From positions 1 through 57,852 of the forward strand of contig NZ_JABXKL010000015.1 of assembly GCF_017114995.1 (NCBI RefSeq): a stretch of DNA of 57,852 nucleotides, read 5' to 3'. Under the pieces are notes generated by a model. It did not search any database and was not told the DNA's origin. It was given only the letters and a program-made list of their open reading frames with translations. The position numbers and the translations under genes are program-made. This stretch comes from Nostoc sp. NMS9. Lineage in GTDB: Bacteria > Cyanobacteriota > Cyanobacteriia > Cyanobacteriales > Nostocaceae. Positions 1 through 8,459 of this stretch are shown in pieces; position 1 is the first letter of the stretch; each line of letters opens with the position of its first letter.

Positions 1-396
1 CATCTTTGAGTAAACCCAGCAGTGCTTCAACTACCTGTGGCGAGGCGTTGCCCAAGTTGCCCAATGCAACAACAGCAAAGTAACGCACACTCTCACTCTC
101 ATCTTTGAGTAAACCCAGCAGTGCTTCAACTACCTGTGGCGAGGCGTTGCCCAACTTGCCCAATGCAACAGCAGCAGAGTCACGCACACTCTGACTCTTA
201 TCTTTGAGTAAACCCAGCAGTGCTTCAACTACCTGTGGCGAGGCATTGCCCAACTTGCCCAATGCAACAGCAGCAGAGTCACGCACACTCTGACTCTTAT
301 CTTTGAGTAAACCCAGCAGTGCTTCAACTACCTGTGGCGAGGCGTTGCCCAACTTGCCCAATGCTTGAGCAACAGAGTAACCCACACTCTCACCTT
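1..396 (-). repeat. 99-bp tandem repeats encoding 33-residue HEAT-like units
   Basis: Four consecutive 99-bp units start at about 1, 100, 199 and 298 and differ at only a few positions each. They encode a helical hairpin repeat containing VRDSAAVALGKLGN and PQVVEALLGLL. A more diverged unit follows to about 430. The near identity at DNA level suggests recent expansion by slippage or unequal recombination, and the array probably continues beyond the window start. Confidence 0.9.
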
Positions 397-2647
397 TGAG
401 TAAACCCAGCAGTTCTGCCAATACTTCCTGTTGTTCACCTAAAGCTGCCCGATATTCTCGCAGTCGCCATTCATCTATCAAATTTGTTGATGCTTTCAAC
501 AGTTGTAGTGCTTGAGCTTGAAACTGGGTTTCATTTAAATTGCAAAGAATTTGAAAAACTTGTGATTTAACTTTCTCACCTACTAAGCGAGAATTGCTAA
601 CTTCAAGCTCAACTAATCTCTGCAAAATATCTGTAATCAAATTACCATCAGATAATTTTAAATCTTCAGATAAACAAGTCCCTGCAAAAAAAAGATTGCG
701 GTGCAGCCATTCTTCATAAGGAGTTTCTTGTTGCAGAATTTCATCAATAATTCTTTTGGAGTTCTTTGGATTTTGTTGAGCTATTAACAGCAACAACACC
801 TCTCGCCAATGGGAATTGTGTAGATAATCTCGAATGTAATTTAGTACTTCGTTAAAGTCTCCTGATTGGCGATCGCGTATTTCTTCTCCTGCCAAATATT
901 CCTGAAACGTCTTATGCACAAAGGCATATCTATCTTGACCTTGTTCGTTTAACAAACCACAGCGTTCTGTAATATGGTCAACTAAACGTTTGGCTTCCTC
1001 TTGAGCTTGATGTTTCTGAACTTGATAATTACATTCACGAATATATTCGCTTAATTGCGTAATTAACTCATCTCTCTCAATCAGCGTCCCACCTTCTTTA
1101 TCGCCAGTTTCACCTTGAGAATGAATCCAATAAGCTAGGCGTTGCATCAATATTTTGATATCATCCAATTGAATATAATTCAGCTTCCAAGACTCAATAC
1201 CCTTGTTTACATCCCAGTTAATCAATAGCGTATCAACTGCCTGTTCATAGAGTTTATATCGCTGTCTGGGCAAATGTGCGTCATAGCGATGAATCAAAGC
1301 AATAATTGTCAGTAGTAAAGGATTGCCTGCTAATAATTTAATGCGTTCTTGTGCTGCTAATGCTTTTTTTAAACTTTCTTGACGCTCTTGTGCTTTTTCT
1401 GGGTTGTTTGGCAGTCTGCTGTTATACCATTGCTGAATAAATAAATCAATTTGACTATCATCAAATTTTTCTAGCTGATAATGAGGGAATTCATCTGTAC
1501 CAAAAAACTCGCGACTATAACCTGCTGGACGCGAAGTTATAATTGCCCGATTTTGAGAATATTGTCCGAGAAAGCTGTGAATTATCTTTACAAATTCATG
1601 GCGATCGCTTGGTTTAGCAATTTCATCTAAGCCATCAAGTAATATTAACGCTCTACCATCTTCTAACCAATGTTCAAAGAAACCTTTGGGCAATTCTTTA
1701 ACATGAATACTATTGGCAAAATTGCGTACATATTCTAAAAGATTCTTCCTTGAAGCTTTGCCTAAGTCTCTAATTCTAATCAAAATTGGCAGTAACTCTA
1801 AGTCTGCTGATAAACCGAGTTTTTCAGTCTGCTGTTCAGCCAGCATCACAGCAAAATAACTCATCAAAGTTGTTTTACCAATTCCTGGTTCTCCCAACAC
1901 AACAAATTTATTGCGTGTATTTTCTTTCAGCAGTTCTTGGGCTGAGAATTTCTTGCCACTACTTTGTTGTTCCCAAAGTAAATTTTGCTGGGGTTGGTAG
2001 TTGACAAGGTAATTCATAAAAGCTGTTTTACCAATTCCTGGTTCTCCTAACATAACAAATTTATTGCCTGTATTTTCTTTTACCTGCTCAACTACATTAG
2101 GCATCACAAAAATTTGTGGTAGTTTAGCAAATTTTTCTTCTTCTTTTGTTTTTACCTTTATGCCGACAAATTCAACACCATCAAAATAGCCTAGTAGTTG
2201 TTTGAGATAATCTGATTTAGCAATTTGAAACTTTAAATATGTATTAGTGTGTTCAAAATAAGCATCTGCAAACTTTTTCAGCCAATGTTCAATACTCTCA
2301 TTGCGAAACTCTAAGTTTGGCTTTTCTGATTTAATTCTGTGGAATATTTGAATTAAAACTTGTAGATTTGGGGTTGTTTTCTCTGTAAAAGGCTTCTGTA
2401 ATTCTTCTTGAACTCCTGTATCTTTGAAAAACCTCTCTAAAAGTTCTCTCGCATCCTTTGGAGTACAACGAAAAAATAAATGCTTATCAGAATCTTGATT
2501 AGCATCCCACTCTTGGGCGGATTGTACACCTGCTTTCAAAGCTTTTTCTAAGTCTGTAGGATTTAATTCACTATTGATTTTCTTAACAATTTCTGGAAAT
2601 ACTGCTTTTCCTACTGAGCCAGCAATAGTTAATAACTCTACACTCAT
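1..2647 (-). CDS. NACHT NTPase with C-terminal HEAT repeats (partial)
   Basis: The reading frame is open from an ATG at 2647 to the window start, so the C-terminus is missing. The first ~185 residues are a helical region I cannot name. A P-loop (GEPGIGKT) lies near residue 197 and a second near 250. A Walker B-like LILLDGLDEI follows near 331, then a NACHT-type helical region (TSRPAGYS, AGNPLLLT, FVHKTFQEYLAG). From about residue 725 it becomes HEAT-like repeats, the last four being 33 residues each and almost identical. This is a STAND-class NTPase architecture: signal sensing by the repeats and nucleotide-driven oligomerisation. Some bacterial NACHT proteins act in phage defence; that role is inference here. 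The doubled P-loop comes from an internal in-frame duplication. Confidence 0.88.
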   Translation of the reverse strand, partial: MSVELLTIAGSVGKAVFPEIVKKINSELNPTDLEKALKAGVQSAQEWDANQDSDKHLFFRCTPKDARELLERFFKDTGVQEELQKPFTEKTTPNLQVLIQIFHRIKSEKPNLEFRNESIEHWLKKFADAYFEHTNTYLKFQIAKSDYLKQLLGYFDGVEFVGIKVKTKEEEKFAKLPQIFVMPNVVEQVKENTGNKFVMLGEPGIGKTAFMNYLVNYQPQQNLLWEQQSSGKKFSAQELLKENTRNKFVVLGEPGIGKTTLMSYFAVMLAEQQTEKLGLSADLELLPILIRIRDLGKASRKNLLEYVRNFANSIHVKELPKGFFEHWLEDGRALILLDGLDEIAKPSDRHEFVKIIHSFLGQYSQNRAIITSRPAGYSREFFGTDEFPHYQLEKFDDSQIDLFIQQWYNSRLPNNPEKAQERQESLKKALAAQERIKLLAGNPLLLTIIALIHRYDAHLPRQRYKLYEQAVDTLLINWDVNKGIESWKLNYIQLDDIKILMQRLAYWIHSQGETGDKEGGTLIERDELITQLSEYIRECNYQVQKHQAQEEAKRLVDHITERCGLLNEQGQDRYAFVHKTFQEYLAGEEIRDRQSGDFNEVLNYIRDYLHNSHWREVLLLLIAQQNPKNSKRIIDEILQQETPYEEWLHRNLFFAGTCLSEDLKLSDGNLITDILQRLVELEVSNSRLVGEKVKSQVFQILCNLNETQFQAQALQLLKASTNLIDEWRLREYRAALGEQQEVLAELLGLLKGESVGYSVAQALGKLGNASPQVVEALLGLLKDKSQSVRDSAAVALGKLGNASPQVVEALLGLLKDKSQSVRDSAAVALGKLGNASPQVVEALLGLLKDESESVRYFAVVALGNLGNASPQVVEALLGLLKD

Positions 2648-2925
2648 ATTGCTTGGTATATATAGTTAATATACATACTACACGCTTATTAGCTTTGTCA
2701 GTTGCTGCGCGAATTTTACAACCGATTCAGGGACGGGGTAATCCTGATTTGCCTGCAACTGTTGCTTTTTTCCATAAGCAACAGCAATTAACCTATCCTA
2801 CTATTCTAAAAATCCCTAATTCTTCTTGTGAAATGTGCCTGAAAACTTTGATTTTTCGTTTTTAGTGCTCACTCAGCTTAAGAGGTTGTATAAAAAATAG
2901 TTGGCTGTGATTTTAATCACATTAT

Positions 2926-3002
2926 TACCCCCCTTGTAAAGTGGGGAAATAAGAAATCTTGTTCCCTCCCCTTTCCAAGGGGAGGGTTAGGGTGGGGTAA
3001 AA
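2926..3002. repeat. Dispersed repeat with CCCTCCCC / GGGGAGGG arms
   Basis: The segment carries a CCCTCCCCTTT...AAGGGGAGGG inverted repeat followed by TTAGGGTGGGGTAAAAC. A closely matching copy at 5643-5947 is interrupted by an insertion, so this copy shows the uninterrupted form. Confidence 0.7.
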
Positions 3003-3061
3003 CTAACGCGAAAAACCAAGTGAGTAAGCTATTTCTGGCGATGCCTACGGTTGGCTGCGCC

Positions 3062-3292
3062 TACGCATTTGCTATTTCGGCGAACTCATTTGCTATTTCG
3101 GCGAACTCATTTGTTATTTCGGCGTACGCATTTGTTATTTCGGCGAACTCATTTGTTACTTCGGCGAACTCATTTGTTACTTCGGCGAACTCATTTGTTA
3201 TTTCGGCGAACTCATTTGTTATTTCGGCGAACTTATTTGTTATTTCGGCGTACGCATTTGTTATTTCGGCGTACGCATTTGTTATTTCGGCG
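3062..3292. repeat. 21-bp tandem array, 11 copies
   Basis: Eleven head-to-tail 21-bp units share the core ATTTGTTATTTCGGCG. There are two unit types, ending in AACTC or TACGC. The first type carries TTCG-G-CGAA and the second the palindrome GCGTACGC. Because 21 is a multiple of three the array is open in more than one frame (a period of seven residues), but there is no sign that it is translated. It ends 18 bases before the stop codon of the minus-strand gene at 3311, so it would lie in that gene's 3' untranslated region. Confidence 0.9.
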
Positions 3293-3310
3293 TATTTTAG
3301 CCAATACGCG

Positions 3311-3886
3311 CTACTTCTGCATATTCCGCTTCATTTGTTCTAATTCATCCTGAGTTTCCCAGCTACGGAACTTCTCTTCTAAGTCATCAAAACCACTCGA
3401 ATAACTGCTAGTCTGATTCGACCAGCCACTGGTTTCAAAACGCTGCTGGGTTTGGGCTTTAGCACGGACTGTCTGTGCTTCGGCGGCTTTAGCTTGTACC
3501 TCCTGTCGCCGCTGCTGAATTTTTTGCAGTAGTTCCTGAGATTGGTTAATGCGTTCTTTCAGCCCTTGCATGTGTCCCCAGCGCTGATTTCCTTCGCGCA
3601 ACAGGGCTGCTTCTCGCTCACCCGCCGCCGCCGCCAAATCCTCTCTATTGGCGTTTTTGGCTTTTTGAATGCGGATATGCCAACGCTGAATTTCTTGCGC
3701 GGTGGAGAGAATTTCTTCTTGCGATCGCTTTTCTTGTAATTTTAAATCTGCGATCAGCTTTAATGTGTCTTCTTCTTGCTCACGCAGCTGTTCTAGCAGC
3801 GCCTCTAACTCCAAATGTGGATTGTTACGCAAGAATTCTTCTAAACGGTTTTCTAGAAACCGACTCAAATCATCAAATAATCCCAC
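3311..3886 (-). CDS. Cyanobacterial coiled-coil protein (TIGR04376-like)
   Basis: This 191-residue soluble protein begins MGLFDDLSRFLENRLEEFL and is almost wholly charged helix. Heptad-like coiled coil covers about residues 30-140, rich in Glu, Gln, Lys and Arg. A Ser/Gly-rich linker (around 150-165) and a short acidic helical tail follow. The N-terminal opening and length match a conserved cyanobacterial family that I recall as TIGR04376, whose function is not known to me. The layout resembles PspA/Vipp1-type proteins, but I see no specific PspA motif. There is no signal peptide or membrane segment. The gene stands alone and a 21-bp array follows its stop codon. Confidence 0.75.
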   Translation of the reverse strand: MGLFDDLSRFLENRLEEFLRNNPHLELEALLEQLREQEEDTLKLIADLKLQEKRSQEEILSTAQEIQRWHIRIQKAKNANREDLAAAAGEREAALLREGNQRWGHMQGLKERINQSQELLQKIQQRRQEVQAKAAEAQTVRAKAQTQQRFETSGWSNQTSSYSSGFDDLEEKFRSWETQDELEQMKRNMQK

Positions 3887-4062
3887 TGCTAGAACTCCAG
3901 AGATCGGGTGCGTGACTACTTTATTGTAGTGGGCGGAATGTAAATTTTAATAGTTCCCATCGGGTGAACTTCTGGGTGTTAGTTAGATTTCAAAGTTGGG
4001 AAGAATGTATTTGGTGAAACTACGCAAACAACCCTGACTTACAAAATAAGGCTTTAATCAGT

Positions 4063-5571
4063 ATGAGTTCTGATTTTCAACCACCACCTAAGAGCTTGTC
4101 CATACTAGCTTCTGTAGGAGGAATCGTTACCGCTGCGATCGCGATCGCAATTTTAAATGTTTGGTCTAAGCAACTTTCCCAGACTTCTATAAAAAAACCT
4201 GAAATATCATCAACATCCCCAACTGCTTCCCAACCACAGAAAACCCAACCCCCTGTCTCTGATGCGAAAGAAGCTGAAATAGTTGCCAGTCTTGATGCTA
4301 AATCCGTAGTTTTGCCGGGTCAACCCATTCCTAAGAACCAATTAACAGTAGCCATAATTCCCTATACTGCTCCTGGAGTTGGAAAACTGACCCCAGAAGA
4401 AACGACAACGGCCCGTCAGGCTTGGTCATACTTCCAGCACAACTGGAACGATGAAACTGGCTTGATTAATTCTGTTGATGGCTTTGCCTCTATAAGTATG
4501 TGGGATCAGACAGCAGCGATCGCAGCCTTAGTCAGTGCTAGAGAACTCAATATCGTGCCTGCGGCTGAATTTGCAGCCAAAATGAGCAAAATGTTGAATA
4601 CACTGGCATCAATGCCTTTGTATAAAGGAGAACTCCCCAACAAAGTTTACAATGCGAAAACTCTCGTACCTGTTAATTATGGTCAACTAGAAAAACGGGA
4701 AGAAATTGGATGGTCAGCTATTGATTTAGGAAGAATGGCAATCTGGTTGAAGATTGTCGAGGCAAAGTATCCCGAAATGCGATCGCAAACAGCAGCAGTT
4801 TGGAAACATTGGCAAGTCAAGCGTCTGACCACAAATGGCCAAATGTACGGTACTGCCGTTATCAAAGGCATAGAACAGTACAATCAAGAGGGTCGCTTAG
4901 GCTATGAGAATTATGCTGCTTATGGTTTGAAGCTTTGGGGCTTGGATGTTAACAAAGCCTTAGATTATCAGTCCCATACTGCCTTTGTCGATCTTTACGG
5001 ACAGGGAATTCCTTACGACAAACGGGACTATAAAAACTCTGGAGCCAATAACTACGTTCTTAGCGAACCCTATATCTTAGATGGTATCGAAACTGGGTTT
5101 CAAGCTTTGCCTAAAGCTTATGCCGATCGGATTTTAGCTGCTCAAGCAGCACGTTATGAAGCCACAAAACAATTAACTGCCGTCACTGAAGATAACTTAG
5201 ATCGCCCGCCATACTTTGTTTACAATAGCCTATTTGTCAACGGAGAACCTTGGGCAACCATTGCAGATACCAGAGAACAGCACAACAATTTGCGATTCCT
5301 CAGTGCCAAAGCTGCGATCGGCTGGCATGTACTTTATAACACTGCTTATACCCGCAAGTTATTTGATTTCGTTCAAGGCAACCTTCAGTCTAAAGAAGGC
5401 TGGTACAACGGCTTTTATGAGTCTCTGCATCAGCCCAATAAAACTCTCACCGCTAACAATAATGGTGTAATTCTGGAGAGCTTACTGTATAAGCAAGTTG
5501 GGCAACCACTTACTGTTTGGGCAGGAGTCAAGAGTCATAAGTCAACTGAGAAGACTATAAAAAGACCGTAA
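4063..5571 (+). CDS. DUF3131 domain protein, membrane-anchored
   Basis: This 502-residue protein has an N-terminal membrane segment (about residues 13-34), a Pro/Ser/Thr-rich linker to about 65, and a long domain from about 110 to the C-terminus. That domain matches the DUF3131 family: RQAWSYFQHNWNDETGL, then a SMWDQTAAIAALVSARE stretch and EIGWSAIDLGRMAIWLK. The repeated Trp- and Asp-rich helices suggest an alpha/alpha toroid like that of glycan-active enzymes. It probably acts in the periplasm or at the cell surface on polysaccharide, which is inference. The ATG at 4063 gives a sensible inside-out topology. It is a single gene with its own upstream region. Confidence 0.8.
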   Translation: MSSDFQPPPKSLSILASVGGIVTAAIAIAILNVWSKQLSQTSIKKPEISSTSPTASQPQKTQPPVSDAKEAEIVASLDAKSVVLPGQPIPKNQLTVAIIPYTAPGVGKLTPEETTTARQAWSYFQHNWNDETGLINSVDGFASISMWDQTAAIAALVSARELNIVPAAEFAAKMSKMLNTLASMPLYKGELPNKVYNAKTLVPVNYGQLEKREEIGWSAIDLGRMAIWLKIVEAKYPEMRSQTAAVWKHWQVKRLTTNGQMYGTAVIKGIEQYNQEGRLGYENYAAYGLKLWGLDVNKALDYQSHTAFVDLYGQGIPYDKRDYKNSGANNYVLSEPYILDGIETGFQALPKAYADRILAAQAARYEATKQLTAVTEDNLDRPPYFVYNSLFVNGEPWATIADTREQHNNLRFLSAKAAIGWHVLYNTAYTRKLFDFVQGNLQSKEGWYNGFYESLHQPNKTLTANNNGVILESLLYKQVGQPLTVWAGVKSHKSTEKTIKRP

Positions 5572-5642
5572 GTTATATCATGTTAGTGATAATACCCTCT
5601 CCAACCTTGCCCTCAGTAAAGCTACGGTATAGACACAAGTCA

Positions 5643-5947
5643 AATTACCCCCATCAATCCCCCTTTCTAAAAGGGGGGAAATAGGAAATTTCGTTCCCTC
5701 CCCTTTATAAGGCTACGGCGCGGCGTACACACAAGTCAAATCCAGTTTTACCCCATTGGGATCAGCCAGAAAGCCCTCATGTAGAGACGCGATTTATCGC
5801 GTCTAAAAGACTGGCTCGTTAACAAGACGCGATAAATCGCCGTCTCTACAGACGAATATACTCGTCAATTATTCCTTGACAGACTACTATTTCCGACTTG
5901 TGTGTACACCGTAGCCTTTGCAAGGGGAGGGTTAGGGTGGGGTAAAA
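5643..5947. repeat. CCCTCCCC-type dispersed repeat split by an insertion
   Basis: The left half (5643-5708) and right half (5926-5947) together reproduce the intact repeat seen at 2926-3002, including the right-hand GGGGAGGGTTAGGGTGGGGT. Confidence 0.7.
5709..5925. mobile_element. Small nonautonomous inverted-repeat element
   Basis: The ends are inverted copies of AAGGCTACGG...GTACACACAAGTC (left 5708-5738, right 5896-5923). No coding capacity is present. Inside lies another inverted repeat, GTAGAGACGCGAT...TCGCCGTCTCTAC (5781-5851). One-ended relatives of the terminus occur at about 5625-5645 and 5960-5985. The structure is MITE-like; the mobilising transposase is not in the window. Confidence 0.65.
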
Positions 5948-6132
5948 CCTTGGTTAATCAGTTGTGTGTACACTGTAGCCTTTACAAGGGGAAGGTGCGC
6001 GTCAGCCCGGGTGGGGTTATGTGTCGTAAGTATTTTTTGAATTGGTATAAGTTGCTATTCCTCAAGGGTGTTCGCCATATTTCATAATAAAATGCGTTCA
6101 GTCGGTGAATACCCTAAAAAATTTGGTATGTT

Positions 6133-6281
6133 ATATCATGTCCGCATAATTAGTTATGATTCCCACAGTCATTGCACCCCACCCCTTAATCCCCTCCCCG
6201 CAAGCGGGGAGGGGAGACAAAGCGTAGCTTTGGCGGGGTGGGGTTCTTCAGGTTTGATAAGTAATCAAGCAGACATGATAT
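6133..6281. mobile_element. MITE-like element with ATATCATGTCCG termini (copy 1)
   Basis: The left end, ATATCATGTCCGC at 6133, is matched by the inverted right end GCAGACATGATAT ending at 6281. The inner border resembles the copy at 31341-31454. The middle contains a C/G-rich hairpin (around 6180-6245). The right terminus overlaps an in-frame ATG (6275) just before the phosphoesterase start. Confidence 0.65.
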
Positions 6282-6286
6282 TACTC

Positions 6287-8029
6287 ATGCTCAAACGCTT
6301 ACGCAGCCGAAAAATTTCCTTAGTAGCTATGCTTGTGCTTGTTATATGCTTTACTTTGGTAGGTCTGCGTTCATTTGGGCAAACAATTATGACATCAGCA
6401 CCCCAACTACTCACCGACCCATTTTTGCAACTGCCAACTGCAACTTCAGTACGAGTAGTTTGGTTTACTGAATTTGCTGGTGTTAATCACACAGTAAGCT
6501 ACGGCGAAAATCTTAAACAAGCTGCTAAGGCAAATACTACCAAACTCAGTCGCATACGTGAAGACCAACACTCAAGAGTTGCAAACCAAACCAAAGACGG
6601 ACAAGTTTATCAAAAACCCGTCCAGCGAGACATTTGGCGACATGAGGCTGAGGTAACTGGGTTAACTCCTGGTGTGCGGGTTAACTATCGTGTCACGAGT
6701 GTGCAAGAAGACGGCGAGAGTGTTGACAGTGATGTTTTTAGCCTTGCAGCTACTCCCAAATCAGATACACCACTAAAAATTCTACTTACCTCAGATCATC
6801 AATTAAAACCGATGACAGCGGCAAATCTGCAAAAGGTGGTAGAAACAGTTGGACGGGTTGATGGCGTGTGGTTTGCCGGTGATTTGGTAAACGTTAGCGA
6901 TCGCGCCTCAGAATGGTTTGATGATAATGTTGGTGGTGCTTTGTTTCCTGGTTTACAAGGTCATGCTAAATATGAAATGACGCACGACGGTGTTAAGACA
7001 ACCTACACTGGTGGACAAATAATTCAACATGCACCCATGTTTACTTGCATTGGCAATCATGAGGTGATGGGGCGCTTTGCCAGGACGGGAAGTTTAAATG
7101 ATGAATTTGATGATACAATTCCCCGTGTTGTTGCTCAAAAAATCTACCCAGATAAATCTTTAATCGATAATTCTTTTAATACTAATACCTACGAAGAGAT
7201 TTTCTCTTTACCAAAAAGTAAAGAGGGTGGAAAAAGGTATTATGCAGTTAGTTTTGGTGATGCGCGTTTGGTGGTACTGTACGCTACGAATATGTGGCGG
7301 ACTCCCAGCTTAAATGGAAAGCATAAGGGTAGATATCGAGAAGCTGAAAAGGATTTAAATAATCCTGAAAATTGGGGTTATGGACAGGTGATTTATGAGC
7401 CAATTGCTAAAGGCAGCAAGCAATATAATTGGCTAGAGTCGGAACTTAACAGCCCTGAGTTTCAACAAGCAAAATACAAAGTTGTGATGTTCCATCATCC
7501 ACCCCACACTCTGGGTGATAATATAGTTCCTGCTTATACAGAACCAGTACAGATAATTGAACGGGATAGCGGCAATATCAAAGCAGTGCGTTACGAGTAC
7601 CCTAAAGACGCAGATTATATTATCCGCGATGTTGTCCCAATACTTGAAGCAGCTAATGTGCAATTGGTATTCTATGGGCATTCCCATTTGTGGAACCGCT
7701 TTGTTAGTTCCAGTGGAATGCACTTTCTAGAAACATCTAATGTAGGTAATACTTATGGCGCTGCTTGGGGTGATAGAAAGCGAGAAGTGCCAATTGGATA
7801 TCAAGAGGATTATGTTAAGCTTGGCGATCCTAATGGGTTAGAACCGATAGTGCCAACAATTGCCCCAATGCTTGGTGAAGATGCAAAGCCAATGCCTTAT
7901 ATTGCGAGTAATGATATTACGGTTTTCAGTATCTTTGATACGGGGACGGGTACGATAAGTAGTTATCGCTTTGATACTCGCAAGCCTGATTCGGAAGTAT
8001 TGAAATTTGATGAATTTAAATTGAAATAG
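6287..8029 (+). CDS. Purple acid phosphatase-like metallophosphoesterase
   Basis: From the ATG at 6287 the product has 580 residues. It opens with a basic stretch and a hydrophobic signal or anchor (about residues 10-30), so it is exported. A fibronectin-III-like N-terminal domain (about 36-155) precedes the metallophosphoesterase domain. The metal-binding motifs appear in order: TSDHQ (~163), GDLVN (~197), GNHE (~257), MFHHPPH (~401) and YGHSH (~464). The expected role is periplasmic phosphomonoester or phosphodiester hydrolysis using a two-metal centre. The frame stays open upstream to 6068, but that part reads through repeat DNA and is unlikely to be translated; an ATG at 6275 is the other reasonable start. 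No ribosome-binding site is clear for either. Confidence 0.85.
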   Translation: MLKRLRSRKISLVAMLVLVICFTLVGLRSFGQTIMTSAPQLLTDPFLQLPTATSVRVVWFTEFAGVNHTVSYGENLKQAAKANTTKLSRIREDQHSRVANQTKDGQVYQKPVQRDIWRHEAEVTGLTPGVRVNYRVTSVQEDGESVDSDVFSLAATPKSDTPLKILLTSDHQLKPMTAANLQKVVETVGRVDGVWFAGDLVNVSDRASEWFDDNVGGALFPGLQGHAKYEMTHDGVKTTYTGGQIIQHAPMFTCIGNHEVMGRFARTGSLNDEFDDTIPRVVAQKIYPDKSLIDNSFNTNTYEEIFSLPKSKEGGKRYYAVSFGDARLVVLYATNMWRTPSLNGKHKGRYREAEKDLNNPENWGYGQVIYEPIAKGSKQYNWLESELNSPEFQQAKYKVVMFHHPPHTLGDNIVPAYTEPVQIIERDSGNIKAVRYEYPKDADYIIRDVVPILEAANVQLVFYGHSHLWNRFVSSSGMHFLETSNVGNTYGAAWGDRKREVPIGYQEDYVKLGDPNGLEPIVPTIAPMLGEDAKPMPYIASNDITVFSIFDTGTGTISSYRFDTRKPDSEVLKFDEFKLK

Positions 8030-8459
8030 TAGGGTCATCTCGCATTCGCCAGCCAAAATCTGATAATTTGACAACTCTATGGTCGTCAGAAAACCCCATT
8101 CCACCAACAAAGAGCAATCCCGTACTGCTTGCTGTGGATTACAAAGCGATGTAAGTCGGAATCTGTCCACCCCATTGCTATCTAGGTAATGTAGTGCAAA
8201 TCGGCGATTGTGCTGTCACTGCGGATTTTGACCCTACGCCAAATCATTGGACTGATGCCCAGGATAAAAATATGAAGCTGGTAGATTACAAGTTGCTCAG
8301 AATCGGACATTGGGTCATCTTACTGCATTGCATATCCCCCATCTCCCCCGAAAAAAAATCGCTCTCTTATTCTTAGCTTGCTTGTGTAGTTTGATTTGAT
8401 AATGTAAAATTCAAACCAGGTATTAAATCGCACAGTTAATATATAGCATTTAAACAGCA
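8030..8459 (+). other. Intergenic region with a possible decayed coding fragment
   Basis: One frame reads with protein-like character from about 8079 to 8310 (SNPVLLAVDYKAM, then a stop, then QIGDCAVTADFDPTPNHW and DAQDKNMKLVDYKLL). It is broken by a TAA at about 8149 and has no credible start. It may be a gene remnant, but I do not recognise the family. The remainder is AT-rich and should contain the promoter of the next gene. Confidence 0.35.

Larger units (their letters stand above)
2648..3310. other. Intergenic region with dispersed repeat and 21-bp array
   Basis: About 660 bases separate the NACHT gene start from the end of the coiled-coil gene. The first part (2648-2920) should hold the NACHT promoter; a 70-codon open frame there has no recognisable features and I do not call it. 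The rest is a dispersed C/G-rich inverted repeat (2926-3002) and a 21-bp tandem array (3062-3292), annotated separately. Confidence 0.6.
5572..6286. other. Repeat-dense intergenic region
   Basis: About 700 bases contain no supported gene. They hold a copy of the CCCTCCCC repeat split by an inserted element, a dispersed GAGACGCGAT inverted repeat, and a short inverted-repeat element ending against the next gene. Open frames here read through the repeats and look spurious. Confidence 0.7.

Noticed and set aside
2653..2865. 70-codon open frame upstream of the NACHT gene
   Set aside because: It overlaps the probable promoter, has no ribosome-binding site and no recognisable motif.
3020..3353. 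Open frames through the first 21-bp array
   Set aside because: A 21-bp period keeps frames open automatically. The frames have no ribosome-binding site and only repeat heptapeptides.
6068..6286. N-terminal extension of the phosphoesterase
   Set aside because: This part translates a MITE-like element and C/G-rich repeat, and the hydrophobic signal segment begins only after 6287.
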